A stretch of DNA of 5,842 nt from Anaerolineales bacterium. Its GTDB lineage: Bacteria > Chloroflexota > Anaerolineae > Anaerolineales > Villigracilaceae. The DNA lies in assembly GCA_025966435.1 (NCBI GenBank), contig JAICRQ010000244.1, positions 1-5,842 on the forward strand, in the 5' to 3' direction. The notes under the pieces were generated by a model. It searched no databases. It saw nothing but the letters and a program-made list of their open reading frames with translations, and had not been told where the DNA came from. The position numbers were made by a program, and so were the translations under genes. Shown here one piece after another: positions 1-5,842 of this stretch; the first letter of the stretch is position 1; every line of letters starts with the position of its first letter.

Positions 1-1545
1 CAAATTCGTATTGGCTTGGTAGTAGATCGCAGCGGTCTTCGTCCAGCCAAGAGGAGTTACCGTTTTGAGATTGAAGGTATCGCCCTGTACCATCAAGTAG
101 ATAGCCTTGTTGTTAATCCCACTATTATGGTGCACCCCGCCATTATCATCTTCACCCCCATAGTAGCTCGCGCTTGACATTTTATCCGGGTCTCCGTAGT
201 AAGGCGGATGGCTCATGCTGCGCAAGGCGCCCAACCCTGAGACGTCTTCGCCCATCAGCCATTTCACACCAGCTGTATCGTTCCCTTGCCCATTGCCTTG
301 GTCGTAATATTCGCCCCAGATATCGGAGAAGGATTCGTTGATTGCGCCAGATTGGTAATAGTAAAACAGGTTAGATTCATACTCTGTGACACCGTGGGTT
401 AATTCATGCGCCACTACGTCGTCTGCCAAGGGAAAACCATAGGCGTCCCCATAGATCATTTGCTCACCATTCCAATTGGCATTGTCATAGCCAGTCTTAT
501 AGTGTACGGAGGAGATGATCTTCATGCCAGCGCCGTTAATACTGTTGCGGTTATGCTGTGTAACATACAGATTGAAAGTGCCGATGGCATACCTATGGGC
601 TGCCTGGGCGTGAGCATCGCCTCCGGCGCAAGTTGGGTTCGCCTGGGTACAGACGAGGGAGCCGGGGAGCGAGGTGCCATTGTTGGCTGTGTAGGTACTA
701 ACGATCGGTGAGAAGGCGAGAGCGGGGGAATAGTCGCCAGAGCGCTCCGGTGCGCCGTTATCGCCCAGCGCCGGGCGGTCCGTTGTTTCCCACGCCGTGT
801 CAACCTGATTGAAATGCAGGCTGATGCCTCCTCGCTGTGCATTGACTAATACCAGCTCGCGGACAGGCATACTAATGTCTTTAGGTGTCACTTCCATGCG
901 CCAGACGAGTTCGGCAGGGCGAGTGCTTGGGCGCAGCAGGCTTTCATCATATACCCATAGCTCGGGCTCAGAGGCGGTGAAGTCGTCTGGAGATTTTTGA
1001 TACCACTTGGCTACAGCCGAGAGTGCCGTCTGCCGGGCTTGCTCAGCACCAATGCCAGGCTGCGTGGAAAGAGATACGTTGGCTGACACTTCCCCGTTCA
1101 TCGAATACAGGTCCCCATTTTCATTCGTATTGACGATCAGCTCGCCGCCCATCACAGGGATGCCCTCATGGTTCTGCTGGTAGCGGACGATGAGTCGTCC
1201 ATCGCCGGGACGGTTGGTCTTCATCTCCGTCAATTCACGTTCGGGGTTCCGCAACCCGAATTCAGGACCAAAGCGTTGGACAAGCGCCATGGCAGGATTC
1301 TGCGGGCGGATGGACGTTCCCAATGCCCGAGCAGCGGAAACCGGACGACCATTCTCCGCCCCAAGAAAGCTGACCTTGCCGGTCTGCGGGTTGACCTGAC
1401 GCTGCAAGCCATCCCCTCCTTGCGCGGAGACGGGTGGGAGGGAAATACTGGAAAACAGCAATGTAAAAACGATGATCAGTGAAATGATTTGCAAAAGTCT
1501 GCGATGAGCGAGCATGTTAGTTTTCCCTGAGCGACGAGCAGGCAT
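1..1545 (-). CDS. Secreted thermolysin-like M4 metalloprotease (C-terminus beyond window)
   Basis: A zinc endopeptidase of peptidase family M4, made as an exported preproenzyme. The frame is open for 515 codons and runs off the left edge. Residues 1-41 form a signal peptide: basic start, hydrophobic stretch at about 17-35, cleavage probably after V-S-A (39-41). Residues of about 75-140 resemble the FTP propeptide domain (RYQQ at 121-124, then GIPVMGGE at 128-135), and about 145-245 resembles the PepSY part of the propeptide. The catalytic domain starts near residue 280. It holds the zinc motif HELTH at 380-384 (zinc ligands H380 and H384, catalytic E381), the third ligand E404 in NESFSD with D408, Y395 matching thermolysin Tyr157, N355-A356 matching the substrate-binding Asn-Ala, and H472 in GGVHHNSG matching His231. 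C299 and C306, just before the DAH motif, could form a disulfide loop. The start at 1545 is chosen because AGGAG lies 8 bases upstream. No frameshift is seen. The family assignment is certain; the substrate is unknown. Confidence 0.96.
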   Translation of the reverse strand, partial: MPARRSGKTNMLAHRRLLQIISLIIVFTLLFSSISLPPVSAQGGDGLQRQVNPQTGKVSFLGAENGRPVSAARALGTSIRPQNPAMALVQRFGPEFGLRNPERELTEMKTNRPGDGRLIVRYQQNHEGIPVMGGELIVNTNENGDLYSMNGEVSANVSLSTQPGIGAEQARQTALSAVAKWYQKSPDDFTASEPELWVYDESLLRPSTRPAELVWRMEVTPKDISMPVRELVLVNAQRGGISLHFNQVDTAWETTDRPALGDNGAPERSGDYSPALAFSPIVSTYTANNGTSLPGSLVCTQANPTCAGGDAHAQAAHRYAIGTFNLYVTQHNRNSINGAGMKIISSVHYKTGYDNANWNGEQMIYGDAYGFPLADDVVAHELTHGVTEYESNLFYYYQSGAINESFSDIWGEYYDQGNGQGNDTAGVKWLMGEDVSGLGALRSMSHPPYYGDPDKMSSASYYGGEDDNGGVHHNSGINNKAIYLMVQGDTFNLKTVTPLGWTKTAAIYYQANTNL

Positions 1546-1775
1546 AATGGTTTCTCCTAATCGATGGATGAATTGATTGTTGAAATGTTCAATAGAGGAT
1601 TTCGTTTGGTACAGAGTCCCGCGTGGCAATCCTAAGGACAAGACGAGCCCATCACGGGAAAGTTACCGGCTTACAAATTCATTGGGAGGCAATCATGATC
1701 ATTGACACCTCTGAAACCATGACAAACTTCACACTGCGATCCCAGCCACCCTATTACGCAGCTTTCCTCGAATCA
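1546..1775 (-). other. Intergenic leader upstream of the M4 protease gene
   Basis: No convincing gene is seen here. The region must hold the promoter of the M4 gene, because a terminator closes the preceding gene. The best guess on the minus strand is TTGTCA (1725-1720) and AATGAT (1703-1698) with a 16-base spacer. The -10 matches the consensus at only 4 of 6 positions, so this is weak. Around 1690-1705 overlapping short palindromes (ATCATGAT, ATGATCAT) coincide with that candidate and could be an operator or chance. If the promoter is right, the untranslated leader would be about 145 bases. Confidence 0.3.
1554..1558 (-). promoter_or_regulatory. Ribosome binding site of the M4 protease gene
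   Basis: AGGAG read on the minus strand, 8 bases before the ATG at 1545. It favours this start over the in-frame ATG at 1515, which has only a weak AGGG upstream and would shorten the basic N-region of the signal peptide. Confidence 0.75.
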
Positions 1776-1808
1776 AAAGACTGCCCAGAGGTAGCCCGGG
1801 CAGTCTTT
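1776..1808 (-). terminator. Rho-independent terminator after the repeat-protein gene
   Basis: A perfect 11-bp inverted repeat, AAAGACTGCCC (1776-1786) against GGGCAGTCTTT (1798-1808), with an 11-base loop. On the minus strand the stem is followed by a T run (TTTT, overlapping the stem's A/T end). It begins 22 bases after the stop codon at 1831-1833. The flanking A/T pairs would let it act weakly in both directions. Confidence 0.85.
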
Positions 1809-1830
1809 ATCGAAGCATCAAGGAGTTTTC

Positions 1831-4266
1831 TTAGGGCACGCCAAAACGCAATTGCGTGTCCAGGTCTACGTTGTTGTACCAGGGCAGCCAGTAGCGGGTG
1901 CTCAGCCAATCAGCTGGCAGCGCCATCATTTCCGAGAAGCTGGTCTGGATGCCGTTGACTTTATAGATTACGCGTTCGGCGACGACGATCGGCACATCGC
2001 TCACGATCTGCACCGGGCCGTCGTTGATAGTGGTGAAACTCTGCCGCGTGCTTTCGCCTGCCCCCAGTGTGAACGGACTATCCGGCATCTCCTGGTCGCC
2101 AACATAGATATGCACCGTCGTCGTCTGGTCTGTGGTGTTGGCGAAGCGCAGCTGCGTGTCGAGGTCCACGTTGTTGTACCACGGCAGGTAATACATAGTA
2201 TCCAACTGACTGTTCGGCAAAGCCATCATCTCTGTGAAGCTGGTGTGAACTCCCTTTACCTTATAGATCACACGCTCCGCTGCGACGATATTCCGGTTGC
2301 TGACGATCTGCACCGGTCCATCGTTGATGCCGGGGAAGCTCACCCGCGTGCTCTCGCCTGTTTCCAGTGTGAAGGGACTGTCTGCCATCTCCACGCCGCC
2401 AATGTAGACGTGCACAGAGGCGGGCTGGTCCGTGACATTGGCAAAACGCAATTGCGTGTCCAGGTCCACATTGTTGTACCAGGGCAGCCAGTAGGTCGTA
2501 TCCAATTGACTGTTGGGCAGTGCCATCATTTCACTGAAGCTGGTCTGGACTCCGTTTACTTTGTAAATCACGCGTTCCGCCGCCACGATGTCCTGGTCGC
2601 TTTCGATCTTTACCGGTCCGCCGTTCACGCCCGTATAGCTCACCCGCGCGCTCTCTCCGGCAGCCAGGTTCAGGGTGGGCATTTCCACGCTGCCAATGGT
2701 CACTGTGACTGTGGCGGGGTTGTTCGTCGCATTGGCGATCCGTAGCTGGGTATCCAGGTGCAAGTTGTTATACCAGGGCAACCAGTAGGTCGTATCCAGC
2801 AATTCGTGAGGCAAGCCCATCATTTCACTGAAGCTGGTCTGGACGCCGTTGACCTTATAGATTACCCTCTCGGCGCCGATCAGTGGAATGCCGTTGTTAC
2901 TCACGATCTCGACGGGTCCATTGTTCAACGTGAGGAAGCTCGTCCGCGTGCTGGCGCCGGGGAGCAACCCGTAATTACCTTGATTCGCGCCTCCCACGCG
3001 CACGTCGATGTCGGCGCAGCCGGAACCGGCGTCGAAAGCCGCGCTATAGTTCTGCGCCACCTGGTTCGTAGTCACGTTGCTGTAGCTCCGGCTGGGTGGA
3101 CTGAACGTGAAGCAGGCGTGAGAGGCCGTCACGCTCCCGCTCCAGTTGTAGGAAATGGGGAACGAGTAGCTTCCATCGGCGGCGGAGGACACGGTTTTTG
3201 GAGAGCCGTCGGTGTAGCTAAGCGTCACGCCCGCAGCTCCAACATTCCCAGAGATCTTCGAGCCGGTCGCGCCCGAGTTGTAGTTGACCATGAGCAGAGA
3301 GGTATTGACCGCCTCGAAGTCGTCCCCGGTGAGGTCATCGAGCAGGTGCAGCATGTCGTTGTCCCAGCGCGGGTCGGGCGCGCCGGACACGTACCAGTTC
3401 GAGCCATTATCCGCCAGGATGATCCCGTAGGTCTTCATAGCGGTCAGGATGACTTGCATGTGAGGCGGATATCCCGAGATATTAAAAGAGGACTTCAACC
3501 GGAAGCGCGCGCCCATGGGAGGGATGTGGGGCGCAGTGGGGTTGTTGGACGTCAGATGGCGCGCGGGCCAGATATACCCGTTGGTATTGGAAGCCGTGAA
3601 ACGGATAGCGTGATCGATCTTCCCACTCAGGATCTCCTCGTAGCGCACCAGACCCGGCAGGATCGGCAAGCCGGCGGCATCCGCCGAGGTCCAGGTATCA
3701 GGGCGGAGGGCGTTAGAGTTCAGGTTCCAGATCGCGCCCGAGTCTGCGTGCCAGCTGCCGCCCGAGTAGCTGGCATCGAAGAGCTCGTAAAGCGTGCACG
3801 TGCTGTTATCGACGATCAGGATGTGATGGTCGCTGCCGTGCTCGATCTTCGGATTGGCGGGGATAGGATACGGACCCGGGTCCGACTCGTCCTCATAATC
3901 AAAGGAGACGGGAACCTTTGTCACGCCAGCACCAACGATATTATAGGGAATCCCGATCGGGCCACCATCCCACGTGCCGGAGCCAAAATCCATGTGGAAG
4001 CCGGTATTCCTGCCGATCGAATTGACCCACTGATCGGAGCGCGGGTGCATAGGGAGGGTTTGGACCGGAGTGTTCCAGATATTATTGTCCGGGAACATGG
4101 GGCAGCCAGCGATGCTTCCCAGTAACGGGGCGGAATCGTTTTGCCGGGAAAGCCCTTCCGCCTGCACGGAAGAGGGGACGGCGGATAGACAGAATAAACA
4201 ACACATAATGACGAACAGACTGAGTAAACCGGGTTTCGTGAGGAAAGAAGAAAATATTTGACTCAT
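1831..4266 (-). CDS. Secreted multidomain protein: unnamed N-terminal domain, regulatory-like beta-sandwich, four LPWYNN repeats
   Basis: An 811-residue exported protein of unknown function. Residues 1-36 form a signal peptide (hydrophobic 14-30, cleavage after V-Q-A). Residues of about 54-325 form a compact domain I cannot name. Its marks are FPDNNIWN (59-66), DESDPGPYPIP (126-136), HGSDHH (143-148), LRPDTWTSADAAGLP (187-201), HAIRF (219-223), WPARH (233-237), PPMGARFRLK (249-258), DNGSNWY (286-292) and PDPRWDND (297-304). C55 and C157 may pair. The many conserved-looking D, H, R and W suggest an enzyme or a glycan-binding domain, but no known catalytic motif is evident. Residues 337-411 (ISGNVGAAGVTLSYTDG...DGSYSF...YNWSGSVT) look like a carboxypeptidase-regulatory-like/Ig-type beta-sandwich. 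Residues 419-811 are four tandem repeats, and the protein ends in LRFGVP. The start at 4266 has GGAGGTG at ideal spacing; an in-frame ATG at 4284 (MGLEVS- extension) also has a GGAGG 10 bases upstream and is possible. A terminator follows, and the gene is probably transcribed alone. Being a real gene is near certain; its role is not known. Confidence 0.95.
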   Translation of the reverse strand: MSQIFSSFLTKPGLLSLFVIMCCLFCLSAVPSSVQAEGLSRQNDSAPLLGSIAGCPMFPDNNIWNTPVQTLPMHPRSDQWVNSIGRNTGFHMDFGSGTWDGGPIGIPYNIVGAGVTKVPVSFDYEDESDPGPYPIPANPKIEHGSDHHILIVDNSTCTLYELFDASYSGGSWHADSGAIWNLNSNALRPDTWTSADAAGLPILPGLVRYEEILSGKIDHAIRFTASNTNGYIWPARHLTSNNPTAPHIPPMGARFRLKSSFNISGYPPHMQVILTAMKTYGIILADNGSNWYVSGAPDPRWDNDMLHLLDDLTGDDFEAVNTSLLMVNYNSGATGSKISGNVGAAGVTLSYTDGSPKTVSSAADGSYSFPISYNWSGSVTASHACFTFSPPSRSYSNVTTNQVAQNYSAAFDAGSGCADIDVRVGGANQGNYGLLPGASTRTSFLTLNNGPVEIVSNNGIPLIGAERVIYKVNGVQTSFSEMMGLPHELLDTTYWLPWYNNLHLDTQLRIANATNNPATVTVTIGSVEMPTLNLAAGESARVSYTGVNGGPVKIESDQDIVAAERVIYKVNGVQTSFSEMMALPNSQLDTTYWLPWYNNVDLDTQLRFANVTDQPASVHVYIGGVEMADSPFTLETGESTRVSFPGINDGPVQIVSNRNIVAAERVIYKVKGVHTSFTEMMALPNSQLDTMYYLPWYNNVDLDTQLRFANTTDQTTTVHIYVGDQEMPDSPFTLGAGESTRQSFTTINDGPVQIVSDVPIVVAERVIYKVNGIQTSFSEMMALPADWLSTRYWLPWYNNVDLDTQLRFGVP
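1834..3012 (-). repeat. Four tandem ~100-codon LPWYNN repeats inside the secreted protein
   Basis: Units in order of translation: 3012-2713 (100 codons), 2712-2419 (98), 2418-2119 (100), 2118-1834 (95, cut short by the stop). Each unit has a variable beta-rich first half (xVxVxIGxxEM...L.AGES.RxSF..INDGPVxIVS) and a conserved second half: ERVIYKVNGVQTSFSEMM, then LP, then YWLPWYNN, then LDTQLR. The spacing between the ERVIYKV blocks is 294, 300 and 300 bp; the 2-codon gap in unit 2 lies next to EMPTLNL. The first half of unit 1 is the most diverged. Units probably fold as beta-sandwich modules on an extracellular stalk; this is inference from the strand-like alternation and Gly/Asn turns. Confidence 0.93.
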
Positions 4267-4358
4267 ACTCACCTCCAAACCCATCCTATCATATCCTCCA
4301 CAAACGTCAAAATGCAGGTGATCCAGCGATATGCCAGTTTTGTAAGGAACTTAAACAG
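4267..4358 (-). other. Leader of the repeat-protein gene, promoter not resolved
   Basis: Short gap between the hairpin at 4359-4396 and the start at 4266. The gene probably has its own promoter here or within the hairpin region, but I see no good -35/-10 pair. A CATATC (minus strand, near 4332) preceded by TG and by TTTAAG at a 16-base spacing is the best and is weak. TTGACG (minus strand, near 4310) lacks a -10 at usable distance from the start codon. Confidence 0.25.
4270..4276 (-). promoter_or_regulatory. Ribosome binding site deciding the start at 4266
   Basis: GGAGGTG on the minus strand; the GGAGG core is 5 bases before the ATG at 4266. A second GGAGG (4299-4295) lies 10 bases before the in-frame ATG at 4284. 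The downstream site has the longer match and gives a signal peptide with a normal N-region, so it is preferred. Confidence 0.6.
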
Positions 4359-4396
4359 GAACCTGCCCGGCTTTGATCGCGAAGTCGGGCAGGTTC
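4359..4396 (-). terminator. Hairpin terminator downstream of the orphan repeat fragment
   Basis: GAACCTGCCC (4359-4368) pairs perfectly with GGGCAGGTTC (4387-4396), and the stem continues inward to about 15 bp with one G-T pair, leaving an 8-base loop. It begins 30 bases after the stop codon of the repeat remnant at 4427-4429 and about 200 bases after the macroglobulin stop. The T tract on the minus strand is poor (CTGTTTAAG), so it may be less efficient or act by hairpin alone. It presumably now ends macroglobulin transcription. Confidence 0.7.
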
Positions 4397-4426
4397 ATTA
4401 TTCAACTCTTTATTAGAGTACCGGGG

Positions 4427-4576
4427 CTATGGCACGCAAAAACGCAGCTGGGTATCGGAACCGACATTGTTATACCAGGGGAACCAGTACGTCGTGTCGA
4501 GCTGGCTTGCAGGCAGCGCCATCATCTCGGTGAAGCTAGTCTGAGTGCCCTGGACTTTGTAGATCACGCGCTCGGC
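4427..4576 (-). pseudogene. Orphan 3' half-unit of the LPWYNN repeat
   Basis: Read on the minus strand in its own frame from 4576, this stretch encodes AERVIYKVQG-TQTSFTEMMALP-ASQLDTTYW-FPWYNNVGSD-TQLRFCVP and then TAG (4429-4427). From the E of ERVIYKV to the end it is 48 residues, the same length and without gaps as the last 48 residues of the 811-residue protein. It starts 17 bases after the TAA of the macroglobulin gene (4595-4593) and in a +1 frame relative to it. It has no start codon or ribosome binding site of its own. An ATG at 4687 opens the same frame, but its first ~35 codons overlap the end of the macroglobulin gene out of frame and resemble nothing. Changes at positions invariant in the four intact units (L to F before PWYNN, DLD or HLD to GSD) and G to C near the end suggest relaxed constraint. 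It is best read as a gene remnant; translation as a tail through frameshifting cannot be ruled out. Confidence 0.8.
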
Positions 4577-4592
4577 TGCCCCTGCGAGTAAT

Positions 4593-5842
4593 TTACGGCT
4601 TAATCTCAAATACCGCACCGGCGCTGGTTCCTTGCACTTCGGGGAAGAAGGATTCCCAGGCGTGGGCAGGCAGGACACGGAATTCACCTGCTTGTAAGGG
4701 AATGAGAGTGTACGTTAGCACATAGGTACCCGCGGGGAGGAAATCCGCGCTGAAGAGGATACCGTCATCGCGGAGCTGCGGCTCATTGAACAGCCACCAG
4801 CCCCAGCCCTCGGCAAAGGGATCGCTGTCGTCAAACTGGACGTCCACATCAGTAGCTTCGATTCCCTGCTGGCTGGTTTTCAGGCTGCGATTCAAAATTT
4901 CTGTTCCGGCGGGGATGAAATCTTCGACCATTACATAATATGAGTCATGGGGCAGCACAATGGTCAGCCGCGCCGTGATCGGCGTATTACTGCCAATCTC
5001 TACAGAGGAAACAGGTGCGCAGTGCTCTGCTAGTTCTCTATTCAGCGCGGATTCGCAATAAATGCGCTCAACACGCATCCCGGCGTCGATCGACCTTACA
5101 TCTTCCACCGGGCGCTGGACGTCCAAAACCGCGCGATAGTACAGGCGTCCCAATCCCTCTTCGCGCTGAACGGTGAGCAGGTTGGGGGATGTTGGCGAAA
5201 GAAACTCGAGCGGCACTTCGGCATGGACCGGTGCGAGCACCTGATTCCCAGAGACGTCCCCGCTCGCCAGCGGACCACCATTCAATGTGGCGTGGAACGC
5301 GAAGTCCGCGTTGAGATCGCCGAACCCGACCATCGCTTCGTTAAGCGCCATCATCGCCCAGGCGTTCTCATGACCGATGCTCCAGACGCCATGTGCATTG
5401 CGATGGGCGGCGAGATACCGCACTGCATTGAACACAACCGTGCTTGCCGGGTCGAGTTGGGCGAGCACGTACGTCACCACCGAGGTGGTATATAAGGGTG
5501 AGCCGGTCGTGAAGATGTTTTCCCTGGGCGTTTCCCAGTGCGCACCGGAAGCGGTGAGAATCGCCATTGCTTCAAGGTTCGAGAGCAGGTCACGTACGCG
5601 CTCATCCGCCGGGTTGATTTTGCGAATCACATAGGCAAGCAAAGCCCTGCTGGAAGGGCTCAGCCGATCACGCACATTATATAAATCCCCGGCAATTGAT
5701 TCATCCAGCGAGTTCGCCTGCGCCAGTGCAAACTGAACAAATGTGATCTCATCCAACTCAGCGCCCGGGGTGTCAGACGTGATCTCAGGGCTTAGGCTGC
5801 GCAAGAAGGTGCCGGCACGTTGCAGAGCATTGTCATCCACGC
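4593..5842 (-). CDS. Alpha-2-macroglobulin family protein, C-terminal part (5' end beyond window)
   Basis: The last ~415 codons of a bacterial alpha-2-macroglobulin, a large extracytoplasmic protein whose family traps attacking proteases by covalent or steric capture. Counting from the codon at 5840, residues of about 1-170 are the end of the helical thioester (TED) domain, with the typical SPLYTTSVVTYVLAQLDP (114-131) and SIGHENAWAMMALNE (154-168). Residues of about 171-215 are a linking beta region. Residues of about 216-415 are the C-terminal macroglobulin (receptor-binding-like) domain: GLGRLYYRAVLDV (229-241), MVEDFIPAGTEILN (304-317), GTYVLTYTLIPLQAGEF (371-387), and the closing FPEVQGTSAGAVFEIKP (399-415), which is the normal family end. 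The GTG at 5840 is an internal codon, since family members usually exceed 1,400 residues. The thioester motif, if present, lies outside the window. Only the partial length limits what can be said; the family is clear. Confidence 0.9.
   Translation of the reverse strand, partial: VDDNALQRAGTFLRSLSPEITSDTPGAELDEITFVQFALAQANSLDESIAGDLYNVRDRLSPSSRALLAYVIRKINPADERVRDLLSNLEAMAILTASGAHWETPRENIFTTGSPLYTTSVVTYVLAQLDPASTVVFNAVRYLAAHRNAHGVWSIGHENAWAMMALNEAMVGFGDLNADFAFHATLNGGPLASGDVSGNQVLAPVHAEVPLEFLSPTSPNLLTVQREEGLGRLYYRAVLDVQRPVEDVRSIDAGMRVERIYCESALNRELAEHCAPVSSVEIGSNTPITARLTIVLPHDSYYVMVEDFIPAGTEILNRSLKTSQQGIEATDVDVQFDDSDPFAEGWGWWLFNEPQLRDDGILFSADFLPAGTYVLTYTLIPLQAGEFRVLPAHAWESFFPEVQGTSAGAVFEIKP

Noticed and set aside
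406..1482. Several plus- and minus-frame open frames inside 1-1545.
   Set aside because: They are shadows of the M4 protease frame, whose zinc motif, propeptide and signal peptide are unambiguous.
1623..1958. A 111-codon plus-strand open frame across the intergenic gap.
   Set aside because: It runs through the terminator hairpin and into the antisense of the repeat gene. An AGG-rich stretch (GGGAGGC) before an internal ATG at 1694 is suggestive, but the product shows no recognisable features.
1834..3012. CRISPR-like or other non-coding tandem repeat.
   Set aside because: The period is ~300 bp, is a multiple of three, and the conservation is at protein level, including codon-length gaps; it is a coding domain repeat.
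1852..4125. Two long plus-strand open frames (1852-2745, 297 codons; 2758-4125, 455 codons).
   Set aside because: They lie wholly antisense to the repeat-protein gene and their periodic sequence simply mirrors its repeats. The minus strand has a signal peptide, recognisable domains, a ribosome binding site and a terminator; the plus frames have none of these.
4427..4687. An 86-codon minus-strand gene starting at the ATG at 4687.
   Set aside because: Its first ~35 codons are an out-of-frame reading of the conserved macroglobulin C-terminus and contain no recognisable protein. Only the part from about 4576 onward is repeat-derived, so it is annotated as a remnant instead.
5838..5840. GTG at 5840 as the real start of the macroglobulin gene.
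   Set aside because: It lies in the middle of the thioester-domain region, the frame remains open to the window edge, and the family is far longer than 415 residues.

Overview
The window carries only minus-strand genes, all of which look like exported proteins. The best guess for the source is a Chloroflexota (Anaerolineae-like) bacterium. This rests on mid-range GC, Shine-Dalgarno starts, a bacterial alpha-2-macroglobulin, an M4 metalloprotease, and a secreted protein built from a plant-like regulatory beta-sandwich and a ~100-residue repeat with an 'LPWYNN...LDTQLRF' core. I associate that repeat with this group from memory, so treat the assignment as probable only.

Layout in the direction of transcription (right to left): (1) 5842-4593, the 3' part of an alpha-2-macroglobulin family gene whose 5' end lies outside the window. 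(2) 4576-4427, an orphan half-unit of the LPWYNN repeat, starting 17 bases after the macroglobulin stop codon and in another reading frame, followed by a strong hairpin terminator (4396-4359). (3) 4266-1831, an intact 811-residue secreted protein: signal peptide, a ~270-residue domain I cannot name, a carboxypeptidase-regulatory-like beta-sandwich, and four tandem ~100-residue LPWYNN repeats, followed by a second hairpin terminator (1808-1776). (4) 1545-1, a thermolysin-type (M4) metalloprotease with signal peptide, propeptide and intact catalytic residues, cut by the window edge before its C-terminus.

The two terminators suggest that the genes are separate transcription units rather than one operon. 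The functional link is by location: a protease, a macroglobulin (a family that traps proteases) and a repeat-bearing surface or extracellular protein sit side by side. The most interesting point is the repeat module. It occurs as an array in one gene and as a lone 3' remnant behind another, and both end at exactly the same place in the unit. This suggests a mobile C-terminal cassette, or the scar of a deleted second repeat gene.
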